From NCBI RefSeq assembly GCF_052857255.1, contig NW_027526503.1, positions 558,001-622,000 on the forward strand: DNA of 64,000 bases. Direction: 5' to 3'. The stretch comes from Amblyomma americanum (Eukaryota; Arthropoda; Arachnida; Ixodida; Ixodidae). The position numbers and the translations under genes were made by a program. Below, piece after piece: positions 25,039 through 37,379 of the stretch; position 1 is the first letter of the stretch; every line of letters starts with the position of its first letter. The notes below the pieces were generated by a model that saw nothing but the letters and a program-made list of their open reading frames with translations, searched no databases and was not told the DNA's origin.

Positions 25039-25871
25039 CTTATAACTGCGCGAAAAGCATGTATTCGTGCTTACTCCAACGAGACAAGCTGTTTTAGACC
25101 GAAACGAGGTAAATCACAACACATCGGTTTTACAAGTTTTCCTCTGATACGCGTCAAAACTTTTTCTCTTATAACTGCGTGAAAAGCATGTATTCGTGCT
25201 TAATACAACGAAACAAGCTGTTTTAGTCCGAAACGAGCTAAATCACAACACATCGGTTTTACAAGTCTCCCTAATACGCGTCAAAACGTTTTCTTCTATA
25301 ACTGCGCGAAAAGCATGTATTCGTGCTTAAAACATCGAAACAAGCGGTTTTAGACCGAAATGAGCTAAATCACAACACATCGGTTTTACAAGTATCCACC
25401 TGATACGCGTCAAAACCTTTTCTCTTATAAATGCGCGAAAAGCATGTATTTGTGCTTAATACAACGAAACAAGCTGTGTTAGACCGAAACGAGCTAAATC
25501 TGAACACATCGGCTTTACAAGTGTCCCTGTGACACGCGTCAAAACTTTTTCTCTTATAACTGCGCGAAAAGCATGTATTCGTGATTAATCCAACGAAACA
25601 AGCTGTTTTAGACCGAAACGAGCTAAATCACAACACATCGGTTTTACAAGTATTCACGTGATACGCGTCAAAACTTTTTCTCTTATAACTGCGCGAAAAG
25701 CATGTATTCGTGCTTACTCCAACGAGACAAGCTGTTTTAGACCGAAACGAGGTAAATCACAACACATCGGTTTTACAAGTTTTCCTCTGATACGCGTCAA
25801 AACTTTTTCTCTTATAACTGCGTGAAAAGCATGTATTCGTGCTTAATACAACGAAACAAGCTGTTTTAGTC

Positions 25872-27284
25872 CGAAACGAGCTAAATCACAACACATCGGA
25901 TTTACAAGTGTTCTTCTGATACGCGTCAAAACCTTTTCTCTTATAACTGCGCGAAAAGCGTGTATTCGTGCTTAATACAACGAAACAAGCTGTTTTAGAC
26001 CGAAACGAGCTATATCTGAGCACATCGGTTTTACAAGTGTCCCTGTGACACGCGTCAAAACTTTTTCTCATAACTGCGTGAAAAGCATGTATTCGTGCTT
26101 AAAACAACGAAACAAGATGTTTTATACCAAAAAGAGCTATATCTGAGCACATCGGTTTTACAAGTATCCACGTGATACGCGTCAAAACTTTTTCTCTTAT
26201 AACTGCGCAAAAAGCATGTATTCGTGCTTAATCCAACGAAACAAGCTGTTTTAGACCGAAACGAGGTAAATCACAACACATCGGTTTTACAAGTCTCCCT
26301 AACACGCGTCAAAACGTTTTCTTCTATAACTGCGCGAAAAGCATGTATTCGTGCTTAAAACATCGAAACAAGCGGTTTTAGACCGAAACGGGCTAAATCA
26401 CAACACATCGGTTTTACAAGTATCCACCTGATACGCTTCAAAACTTTTTCTCTTATAAATGCGCGAAAAGCATGTATTCGTGTTTAATCCAAAGAAACAA
26501 GCTGTTTTAGACCGAAACGAGGTAAATCACAACACATCGGTTTTACAAGTTTTACTCTGATACGCGTCAAAACTTTTTCTCTTATAACTGCGCGAAAAGC
26601 ATGTATTCGTGCTTAATACAACGAAACAAGCTGTTTTAGACCGAAACGAGCTAAATCACAACACATCGGTTTTACAAGTCTCCATAATACGCGTCAAAAC
26701 GTTTTCTTCTATAACTGCGCGAAAAGCATGTATTCGTGCTTAAAACATCGAAACAAGCGGTATTAGACCGAAATGAGCTAAATCACAACACATCGGTTTT
26801 ACAAGTATCCACCTGATACGCTTCAAAACTTTTTCTCTTATAAATGCGCGAAAAGCATGTATTCGTGCTTAATACAACGAAACAAGCTGTGTTAGACTGA
26901 AACGAGCTAAATCTGAACACATCGGTTTTACAAGTGTCCCTGTGACACGCGTCAAAACGTTTTCTCTTATAACTGCGCGAAAAGCATGTATTCGTGATTA
27001 ATCCAACGAAACAAGCTGTTTTAGACCGAAACGAGCTAAATCACAACACATTGGTTTTACGAGTGTTCCTCTGATACGCGTCAAAACTTTTTCTCTTATA
27101 ACTGCGCGAAAAGCATGTATTCGTGCTTAATACAACGAAACAAGCTGTTTTAGACCGAAACGAGCTAAATCACAACACATCGGTTTTACAAGTTTTCCTC
27201 TGATACGCGTCAAAACTTTTTCTCTTATAACTGCGTGAAAAGCATGTATTCGTGCTTAATACAACGAAACAAGCTGTTTTAGTC
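25872..27284 (+). repeat. 11-monomer higher-order repeat unit (1,413 bp)
   Basis: The monomer order is eta, delta, beta, gamma, beta, alpha, gamma, beta, delta, alpha, alpha. The length equals 11 x 129 minus 6, accounted for by two gamma monomers and one 2-bp-short delta. Unit starts are set at the CGAAAC of the eta monomer. Both this unit and the next have the altered GGATTTAC in eta and GAGCACATCGG in delta, so they are close relatives. Confidence 0.9.
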
Positions 27285-28953
27285 CGAAACGAGCTAAATC
27301 ACAACACATCGGATTTACAAGTGTTCTTCTGATACGCGTCAAAACCTTTTCTCTTATAACTGCGCGAAAAGCGTGTATTCGTGCTTAATACAACGAAACA
27401 AGCTGTTTTAGACCGAAACGAGCTATATCTGAGCACATCGGGTTTACAAGTGTCCCTGTGACACGCGTCAAAACTTTTTCTCATAACTGCGTGAAAAGCA
27501 TGTATTCGTGCTTAAAACAACGAAACAAGATGTTTTATACCAAAACGAGCTATATCTGAGCACATCGGTTTTACAAGTATCCACGTGATACGCGTCAAAA
27601 CTTTTTCTCTTATAACTGCGCAAAAAGCATGTATTCGTGCTTAATCCAACGAAACAAGCTGTTTTAGACCGAAACGAGGTAAATCACAACACATCGGTTT
27701 TACAAGTCTCCCTAATACGCGTCAAAACGTTTTCTTCTATAACTGCGCGAAAAGCATGTATTCGTGCTTAAAACATCGAAACAAGCGGTTTTAGACCGAA
27801 ACGGGCTAAATCACAACACATCGGTTTTACAAGTATCCACCTGATACGCTTCAAAACTTTTTCTCTTATAAATGCGCGAAAAGCATGTATTCGTGTTTAA
27901 TCCAACGAAACAAGCTGTTTTAGACCGAAACGAGGTAAATCACAACACATCGGTTTTACAAGTTTTACTCTGATACGCGTCAAAACTTTTTCTCTTATAA
28001 CTGCGCGAAAAGCATGTATTCGTGCTTAATACAACGAAACAAGCTGTTTTAGACCGAAACGAGCTAAATCACAACACATCGGTTTTACAAGTCTCCCTAA
28101 TACGCGTCAAAACGTTTTCTTCTATAACTGCGCGAAAAGCATGTATTCGTGCTTAAAACATCGAAACAAGCGGTATTAGACCGAAATGAGCTAAATCACA
28201 ACACATCGGTTTTACAAGTATCCACCTGATACGCTTCAAAACTTTTTCTCTTATAAATGCGCGAAAAGCATGTATTCGTGCTTAATACAACGAAACAAGC
28301 TGTGTTAGACTGAAACGAGCTAAATCTGAACACATCGGTTTTACAAGTGTCCCTGTGACACGCGTCAAAACGTTTTCTCTTATAACTGCGCGAAAAGCAT
28401 GTATTCGTGATTAATCCAACGAAACAAGCTGTTTTAGACCGAAACGAGCTAAATCACAACACATTGGTTTTACGAGTGTTCCTCTGATACGCGTCAAAAC
28501 TTTTTCTCTTATAACTGCGCGAAAAGCATGTATTCGTGCTTAATACAACGAAACAAGCTGTTTTAGACCGAAACGAGCTAAATCACAACACATCGGTTTT
28601 ACAAGTCTCCCTAATACGCGTCAAAACGTTTTCTTCTATAACTGCGCGAAAAGCATGTATTCGTGCTTAAAACATCGAAACAAGCGGTTTTAGACCGAAA
28701 CGAACTAAATCACAACACATCGGTTTTACAAGTATCCACGTGATACGCGTCAAAACTTTTTCTCTTATAACTGCGCGAAAAGCATGTATTCGTGCTTACT
28801 CCAACGAGACAAGCTGTTTTAGACCGAAACGAGGTAAATCACAACACATCGGTTTTACAAGTTTTCCTCTGATACGCGTCAAAACTTTTTCTCTTATAAC
28901 TGCGTGAAAAGCATGTATTCGTGCTTAATACAACGAAACAAGCTGTTTTAGTC
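27285..28953 (+). repeat. 13-monomer higher-order repeat unit (1,669 bp)
   Basis: This has the same order as the preceding 11-mer, with one extra gamma-beta pair (127 + 129 = 256 bp) before the last alpha. The length difference 1,669 - 1,413 is exactly 256. The added pair creates a gamma-beta-alpha trimer, which links this unit to the 385-bp repeat. Confidence 0.9.
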
Positions 28954-30235
28954 CGAAACGAGCTAAATCACAACACATCGGTTTTACAAGTGTTCTTCTG
29001 ATACGCGTCAAAACCTTTTCTCTTATAACTGCGCGAAAAGCGTGTATTCGTGCATAATACAACGAAACAAGCTGTTTTAGACCGAAACGAGCTAAATCTG
29101 AACACATCGGTTTTACAAGTGTCCCTGTGACACGCGTCAAAACTTTTTCTCATAACTGCGTGAAAAGCATGTATTCGTGCTTAAAACAACGAAACAAGAT
29201 GTTTTATACCAAAACGAGCTATATCTGAGCACATCGGTTTTACAAGTATCCACGTGATACGCGTCAAAACTTTTTCTCTTATAACTGCGCAAAAAGCATG
29301 TATTCGTGCTTAATCCAACGAAACAAGCTGTTTTAGACCGAAACGAGGTAAATCACAACACATCGGTTTTACAAGTCTCCCTAATACGCGTCAAAACGTT
29401 TGCTTCTATAACTGCGCGAAAAGCATGTATTCGTGCTTAAAACATCGAAACAAGCGGTTTTAGACCGAAACGGGCTAAATCACAACACATCGGTTTTACA
29501 AGTATCCACGTGATACGCGTCAAAACTTTTTCTTTATAATGCGCGAAAAGCATGTATTCGTGTTTAATCCAACGAAACAAGCTGTTTTAGACCGAAACGA
29601 GGTAAATCACAACACATCGGTTTTACAAGTTTTACTCTGATACGCGTCAAAACTTTTTCTCTTATAACTGCGCGAAAAGCATGTATTCGTGCTTAATACA
29701 ACGAAACAAGCTGTTTTAGACCGAAACGAGCTAAATCACAACACATCGGTTTTACAAGTCTCCCTAATACGCGTCAAAACGTTTTCTTCTATAACTGCGC
29801 GAAAAGCATGTATTCGTGCTTAAAACATCGAAACAAGCGGTTTTAGACCGAAATCAGCTAAATCACAACACATCGGTTTTACAAGTATCCACCTGATACG
29901 CTTCAAAACTTTTTCTCTTATAAATGCGCGAAAAGCATGTATTCGTGCTTAATACAACGAAACAAGCGGTGTTAGACCGAAACGAGCTAAATCTGAACAT
30001 ATCGGTTTTACAAGTGTCCCTGTGACACGCGTCAAAACGTTTTCTCTTATAACTGCGCGAAAAGCATGTATTCGTGATTAATCCAACGAAACAAGCTGTT
30101 TTAGACCGAAACGAGCTAAATCACAACACATTGGTTTTACGAGTGTTCCTCTGATACGCGTCAAAACTTTTTCTCTTATAACTGCGCGAAAAGCATGTAT
30201 TCGTGCTTAATACAACGAAACAAGCTGTTTTAGAC
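28954..30235 (+). repeat. Third eta-led unit, 10 monomers before trimer expansion
   Basis: The order is eta, delta, beta, gamma, beta, alpha, gamma, beta, delta, alpha over 1,282 bp, and then the array enters the 385-bp trimer tract at 30,236. The length equals 10 x 129 minus 8: two gammas, the short delta, and a private 2-bp loss in the beta near 29,535. Confidence 0.88.
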
Positions 30236-31261
30236 CGAAACGAGCTAAATCACAACACATCGGTTTTACAAGTCTCCCTAATACGCGTCAAAACGTTTTC
30301 TTCTATAACTGCGCGAAAAGCATGTATTCGTGCTTAAAACATCGAAACAAGCGGTTTTAGACCGAAACGAACTAAATCACAACACATCGGTTTTACAAGT
30401 ATCCACGTGATACGCGTCAAAACTTTTTCTCTTATAATTGCGCGAAAAGCATGTATTCGTGCTTAATCCAACGAAACAAGCTGTTTTAGACCGAAACGAG
30501 GTAAATCACAACACATCGGTTTTACAAGTTTTCCTCTGATACGCGTCAAACCTTTTTCTCTTATAACTGCGCGAAAAGCATGTATTCGTGCATAATACAA
30601 CGACACAAGCTGTTTTAGACCGAAACGAGCTAAATCACAACACATCGGTTTTACAAGTCTCCCTAATACGCGTCAAAACGTTTTCTTCTATAACTGCGCG
30701 AAAAGCATGTATTCGTGCTTAAAACATCGAAACAAGCGGTTTTAGACCGAAACGAACTAAATCACAACACATCGGTTTTACAAGTATCCACGTGATACGC
30801 GTCAAAACTTTTTCTCTTATAATTGCGCGAAAAGCATGTATTCGTGCTTAATCCAACGAAACAAGCTGTTTTAGACCGAAACGAGGTAAATCACAACACA
30901 TCGGTTTTACAAGTTTTCCTCTGATACGCGTCAAAACTTTTTCTCTTATAACTGCGCGAAAAGCATGTATTCGTGCTTAATACAACGAAACAAGCTGTTT
31001 TAGACCGAAACGAGCTAAATCACAACACATCGGTTTTACAAGTCTCCCTAATACGCGTCAAAACGTTTTCTTCTATAACTGCGCGAAAAGCATGTATTCG
31101 TGCTTAAAACATCGAAACAAGTGGTTTTAGACCGAAACGAGCTAAATCACAACACATCGGTTTTACAAGTATCCACGTGGTACGCGTCAAAACTTTTTCT
31201 CTTATAAATGCGCGAAGAGCATGTATTCTTGCTTAATACAACGAAACAAGTTGTTTTAGAC
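30236..31261 (+). repeat. 385-bp trimer tract, copy of 21,631-22,656
   Basis: Trimers start at 30,236, 30,621 and 31,006, the last ending with the AAGAGC beta. The offset to the 21.6-kb tract is 8,605 bp and is kept through the kappa monomer near 31,555. A one-base change gives CACGTGG in the last beta here, against CACGTGA in the earlier copy. Confidence 0.9.
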
Positions 31262-34200
31262 CGAAACGAGCTATATCTGAACACATCGGTTTTACAAGTA
31301 TCCACATGATACTCGTCAAAACTTTTTCTCTTATAACTGCGCGAAAAGCATGTATTCGTGCTTAAAACAACGAAACAAGCTGTTTTAGTCCGAAACGACC
31401 TAAATCACAACACATCGGTTTTACAAGTGTTCCTCTGATACGCGTCAAAACGTTTTCTTCTATAACTGCGCGAAAAGCATGTATTCGTGCCTAAAACAAC
31501 GAAACAAGCTGTTTTAGACCGAGATGAGCTAAATCTGAACACATCGGTTTTACAAGGGTCCCTCTAATAAGCGTCAAAACTTTTTCTTCTATAACTGCGC
31601 GAAAAGCATGTATTCGTGAATAATTCAACGAAACAAGCTGTTTTAGACCGAAACGAGCTAAATCACAACACATTGGTTTTACGAGTGTTCCTCTAATACG
31701 CGTCAAAACTTTTCCTTCTATAACTGCGCGAAAAGCATGTATTCTTGCTTGAAACAACGAAACAAGCTGTTTTATACCAAAACGAGCTATATCTGAACAC
31801 ATCGGTTTTACAAGTATCCACGTGATACGCGTCAAAACTTTTTCTCTTATAACTGCGCGAAAAGCATGTATTCGTGATTAATCCAACCAAACAAGCTGTT
31901 TTAGACCGAAACGAGCTAAATCACAACACATTGGTTTTACGAGTGTTCCTCTGATACGCGTCAAAACTTTTTCTTTTATAACTGCGCGAAAAGCATGTAT
32001 TCGTGCTTAATACAACGAAACAAGCTGTTTTAGACCGAAACGAGCTAAATCACAACACATCGGTTTTACAAGTCTCCCTAATACGCGTCAAAACGTTTTC
32101 TTCTATAACTGCGCGAAAAGCATGTATTCGTGCTTAAAACAACGAAACAAGCTGTTTTATTCCAAAACGAGCTATATCTGAACACTTCGGTTTTACAAGT
32201 ATCCACGTGATACGCGTCAAAACTTTTTCTCTTATAACTGAGCGAAAAGCATGTATTCGTGCTTAATCCAACGAAACAAGCTGTTTTAGACCGAAACGAG
32301 CTAAATCTGAACACATCGGTTTTACAAGTGTCCTTGTGACACACGTCAAAACTTTTTCTCCTATAACTGCGCGAAAAGCATGTATTCGTGATTAATCCAA
32401 CGAAACAAGCTGTTTTAGACCGAAACGAGCTAAATCACAACACATTGGTTTTACGAGTGTTCCTCTGATAGGCGTCAAAACTTTTTCTCTTATAACTGCG
32501 CTAAAAGCATGTATTCGTGCTTAATACAACGAAACAAGCTGTTTTAGACTGAAACGAGCTAAATCACAACACATCGGTTTTACAAGTCTCTCTAATACGC
32601 GTCAAAACATTTTCTTCTATAACTGCGCGAAAAGCATGTATTCGTGCTTAAAACATCGAAACAAGCTGTTTTAGACCGAAACGAGCTAAATCACAACACA
32701 TCAGTTTTACAAGTGTTCCTGTGATACGCGTCAAAACTTTTTCTCTTATAACTGCGCGAAAAGCAAGTATTCGTGCTTAATCCAACGAAACAAGCTGTTT
32801 TAGACCGAAACGAGGTAAATCACAACACATCGGTTTTACAAGTTTTCCTCTGATACGCGTCAAAACTTTTTCTCTTATAACTGCGCGAAAAGCATGTATT
32901 CGTGCTTAATACAACGACACAAGCTGTTTTAGACCGAAACGAGCTAAATCACAACACATCGGTTTTACAAGTCTCCCTAATACGCGTCAAAACGTTTTCT
33001 TCTATAACTGCGCGAAAAGCATGTATTCGTGCTTAAAACATCGAAACAAGCGGTTTTAGACCGAAACGAACTAAATCACAACACATCGGTTTTACAAGTA
33101 TCCACGTGATACGCGTCAAAACTTTTTCTCTTATAATTGCGCGAAAAGCATGTATTCGTGCTTAATCCAACGAAACAAGCTGTTTTAGACCGAAACGAGG
33201 TAAATCACAACACATCGGTTTTACAAGTTTTCCTCTGATACGCGTCAAAACTTTTTCTCTTATAACTGCGCGAAAAGCATGTATTCGTGCTTAATCCAAC
33301 GAAACTAGCTGTTTTAGACCGAAACGAGCTAAATCTGAACACATCGGTTTTACAAGTGTCCTTGTGACACGCGTCAAAACTTTTTCTCTTATAACTGCGC
33401 GAAAAGCATGTATTCGTGATTAATCCAACGAAACAAGCTGTTTTAGACCGAAACGAGCTAAATCACAACACATTGGTTTTACGAGTGTTCCTCTGATACA
33501 CGTCAAAACTTTTTCTTTTATAACTGCGCGAAAAGCATGTATTCGTGCTTAATACAACGAAACAAGCTGTTTTAGACCGAAACGAGCTAAATCACAACAC
33601 ATCGGTTTTACGTCTCCCTAATACGCGTCAAAACGTTTTCTTCTATAACTGCGCGAAAAACATGTATTCGTGCTTAAAACTTCGAAACAAGCGGTTTTAG
33701 ACCGAAAAGAGCTAAATCACAACACATCGGTTTTACAAGTATCCACGTGATACGCGTCAAAACTTTTTCTCTTATAACTGCGCGAAAAGCATTATTCGTG
33801 CTTATTCCAACGAAACAAGCTGTTTTAGACCGAAACGAGGTAAATCACAACACATAGGTTTTACAAGTTCTCCTCTGATACGCGTCAAAACTTTTTCTCT
33901 TATAACTGCGCGAAAAGCATGTATTCGTGCTTAATACAACGAAACAAGCTGTTTTAGTCCGAAACGAGCTAAATCACAGCAGGTCGGTTTTACGAGTGCT
34001 CCTCTGATACGCGTCAAAACTTGTTCTCTTATAACTGCGCGAAAAGCATGTATTCGTGCTTAATACAACGAAACAAGCTGTTTTAGACCGAAACGAGCTA
34101 AATCACAACACATCAGTTTTACAAGTGTTCCTCTGATACGCGTCAAAACTTTTTTCTCTTATAACTGCGCGAAAAGCTTGTATTCGTGCTTAATACAACG

Positions 34201-34293
34201 AAACAAGCTGTTTTAGACCAAAACGAGCTAGATCTGAACATATCGGTTTTACAAGTGTGCATGTGATACGCGTCAAAACTTTTTCTCTTATAA
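31208..34293 (+). repeat. 3,086-bp tandem duplication, copy 1
   Basis: Markers at 31,215 (AAGAGC), 31,555 (kappa), 31,745 (TTGCTTGAAAC) and 34,021 (TTGTTCTC) recur 3,086 bp downstream. Compared with copy 2, this copy lacks one delta monomer near 31.87 kb and keeps one extra alpha-like monomer (CACATAGG, ttctcctctg) near 33.85-33.97 kb. It also has a private 1-bp loss giving GCATTATTC near 33,792. The middle part therefore aligns at an offset of 3,214. Confidence 0.88.
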
Positions 34294-37200
34294 ATGCGCG
34301 AAGAGCATGTATTCTTGCTTAATACAACGAAACAAGTTGTTTTAGACCGAAACGAGCTATATCTGAACACATCGGTTTTACAAGTATCCACATGATACTC
34401 GTCAAAACTTTTTCTCTTATAACTGCGCGAAAAGCATGTATTCGTGCTTAAAACAACGAAACAAGCTGTTTTAGTCCGAAACGACCTAAATCACAACACA
34501 TCGGTTTTACAAGTGTTCCTCTGATACGCGTCAAAACGTTTTCTTCTATAACTGCGCGAAAAGCATGTATTCGTGCCTAAAACAACGAAACAAGCTGTTT
34601 TAGACCGAGATGAGCTAAATCTGAACACATCGGTTTTACAAGGGTCCCTCTAATAAGCGTCAAAACTTTTTCTTCTATAACTGCGCGAAAAGCATGTATT
34701 CGTGAATAATTCAACGAAACAAGCTGTTTTAGACCGAAACGAGCTAAATCACAACACATTGGTTTTACGAGTGTTCCTCTAATACGCGTCAAAACTTTTC
34801 CTTCTATAACTGCGCGAAAAGCATGTATTCTTGCTTGAAACAACGAAACAAGCTGTTTTATACCAAAACGAGCTATATCTGAACACATCGGTTTTACAAG
34901 TATCCACGTGATACGCGTCAAAACTTTTTCTCTTATAACTGCGCGAAAAGCATGTATTCGTGCTTAATCCAACGAAACAAGCTGTTTTAGACCGAAACGA
35001 GCTAAATCTGAACACATCGGTTTTACAAGTGTCCTTGTGACACGCGTCAAAACTTTTTCTCTTATAACTGCGCGAAAAGCATGTATTCGTGATTAATCCA
35101 ACGAAACAAGCTGTTTTAGACCGAAACGAGCTAAATCACAACACATTGGTTTTACGAGTGTTCCTCTGATACGCGTCAATTTTTTTCTTTTATAACTGCG
35201 CGAAAAGCATGTATTCGTGCTTAATACAACGAAACAAGCTGTTTTAGACCGAAACGAGCTAAATCACAACACATCGGTTTTACAAGTCTCCCTAATACGC
35301 GTCAAAACGTTTTCTTCTATAACTGCGCGAAAAGCATGTATTCGTGCTTAAAACAACGAAACAAGCTGTTTTATTCCAAAACGAGCTATATCTGAACACA
35401 TCGGTTTTACAAGTATCCACGTGATACGCGTCAAAACTTTTTCTCTTATAACTGAGCGAAAAGCATGTATTCGTGCTTAATCCAACGAAACAAGCTGTTT
35501 TAGACCGAAACGAGCTAAATCTGAACACATCGGTTTTACAAGTGTCCTTGTGACACACGTCAAAACTTTTTCTCCTATAACTGCGCGAAAAGCATGTATT
35601 CGTGATTAATCCAACGAAACAAGCTGTTTTAGACCGAAACGAGCTAAATCACAACACATTGGTTTTACGAGTGTTCCTCTGATAGGCGTCAAAACTTTTT
35701 CTCTTATAACTGCGCTAAAAGCATGTATTCGTGCTTAATACAACGAAACAAGCTGTTTTAGACTGAAACGAGCTAAATCACAACACATCGGTTTTACAAG
35801 TCTCTCTAATACGCGTCAAAACATTTTCTTCTATAACTGCGCGAAAAGCATGTATTCGTGCTTAAAACATCGAAACAAGCTGTTTTAGACCGAAACGAGC
35901 TAAATCACAACACATCAGTTTTACAAGTGTTCCTCTGATACGCGTCAAAACTTTTTCTCTTATAACTGCGCGAAAAGCAAGTATTCGTGCTTAATCCAAC
36001 GAAACAAGCTGTTTTAGACCGAAACGAGGTAAATCACAACACATCGGTTTTACAAGTTTTCCTCTGATACGCGTCAAAACTTTTTCTCTTATAACTGCGC
36101 GAAAAGCATGTATTCGTGCTTAATACAACGACACAAGCTGTTTTAGACCGAAACGAGCTAAATCACAACACATCGGTTTTACAAGTCTCCCTAATACGCG
36201 TCAAAACGTTTTCTTCTATAACTGCGCGAAAAGCATGTATTCGTGCTTAAAACATCGAAACAAGCGGTTTTAGACCGAAACGAACTAAATCACAACACAT
36301 CGGTTTTACAAGTATCCACGTGATACGCGTCAAAACTTTTTCTCTTATAATTGCGCGAAAAGCATGTATTCGTGCTTAATCCAACGAAACAAGCTGTTTT
36401 AGACCGAAACGAGGTAAATCACAACACATCGGTTTTACAAGTTTTCCTCTGATACGCGTCAAAACTTTTTCTCTTTTAACTGCGCGAAAAGCATGTATTC
36501 GTGCTTAATCCAACGAAACTAGCTGTTTTAGACCGAAACGAGCTAAATCTGAACACATCGGTTTTACAAGTGTCCTTGTGACACGCGTCAAAACTTTTTC
36601 TCTTATAACTGCGCGAAAAGCATGTATTCGTGATTAATCCAACGAAACAAGCTGTTTTAGACCGAAACGAGCTAAATCACAACACATTGGTTTTACGAGT
36701 GTTCCTCTGATACACGTCAAAACTTTTTCTTTTATAACTGCGCGAAAAGCATGTATTCGTGCTTAATACAACGAAACAAGCTGTTTTAGACCGAAACGAG
36801 CTAAATCACAACACATCGGTTTTACGTCTCCCTAATACGCGTCAAAACGTTTTCTTCTATAACTGCGCGAAAAACATGTATTCGTGCTTAAAACTTCGAA
36901 ACAAGCGGTTTTAGACCGAAAAGAGCTAAATCACAACACATCGGTTTTACAAGTATCCACGTGATACGCGTCAAAACTTTTTCTCTTATAACTGTGCGAA
37001 AAGCATGTATTCGTGCTTATTCCAACGAAACAAGCTGTTTTAGACCGAAACGAGGTAAATCACAGCAGGTCGGTTTTACGAGTGCTCCTCTGATACGCGT
37101 CAAAACTTGTTCTCTTATAACTGCGCGAAAAGCATGTATTCGTGCTTAATACAACGAAACAAGCTGTTTTAGACCGAAACGAGCTAAATCACAACACATC

Positions 37201-37379
37201 AGTTTTACAAGTGTTCCTCTGATACGCGTCAAAACTTTTTTCTCTTATAACTGCGCGAAAAGCTTGTATTCGTGCTTAATACAACGAAACAAGCTGTTTT
37301 AGACCAAAACGAGCTAGATCTGAACATATCGGTTTTACAAGTGTGCATGTGATACGCGTCAAAACGGTTTCTCTTATAA
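34294..37379 (+). repeat. 3,086-bp tandem duplication, copy 2
   Basis: This directly abuts copy 1. The junction lies in a hybrid monomer at 34,262-34,294: the left part is lambda (tgtgcatgtg), and the right part is the beta body with ATAAATGCGCGAAGAGC. The unfused lambda monomer is seen at the end of this copy (about 37,345), and the unfused beta at the start of copy 1 (about 31,180). A private 1-bp loss in copy 2 gives GTCAATTTTTTT near 35,178. Confidence 0.88.

Larger units (their letters stand above)
18946..31207 (+). repeat. Satellite domain II
   Basis: The domain is marked by eta monomers carrying AAGCGTGTATTC. Each is followed by a delta monomer with the 2-bp-shorter TTTCTCATAACTG and a beta with GCGCAAAAAGC. 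Eta appears near 18.97, 20.99, 25.87, 27.29 and 28.95 kb; outside this domain I saw it only near 4.65 kb. The first eta-delta-beta-gamma group also occurs at the left edge and 4.75 kb of the window, so domain I contains relics of the same unit. Between eta groups lie 385-bp trimers and one block copied from domain I. Confidence 0.8.
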
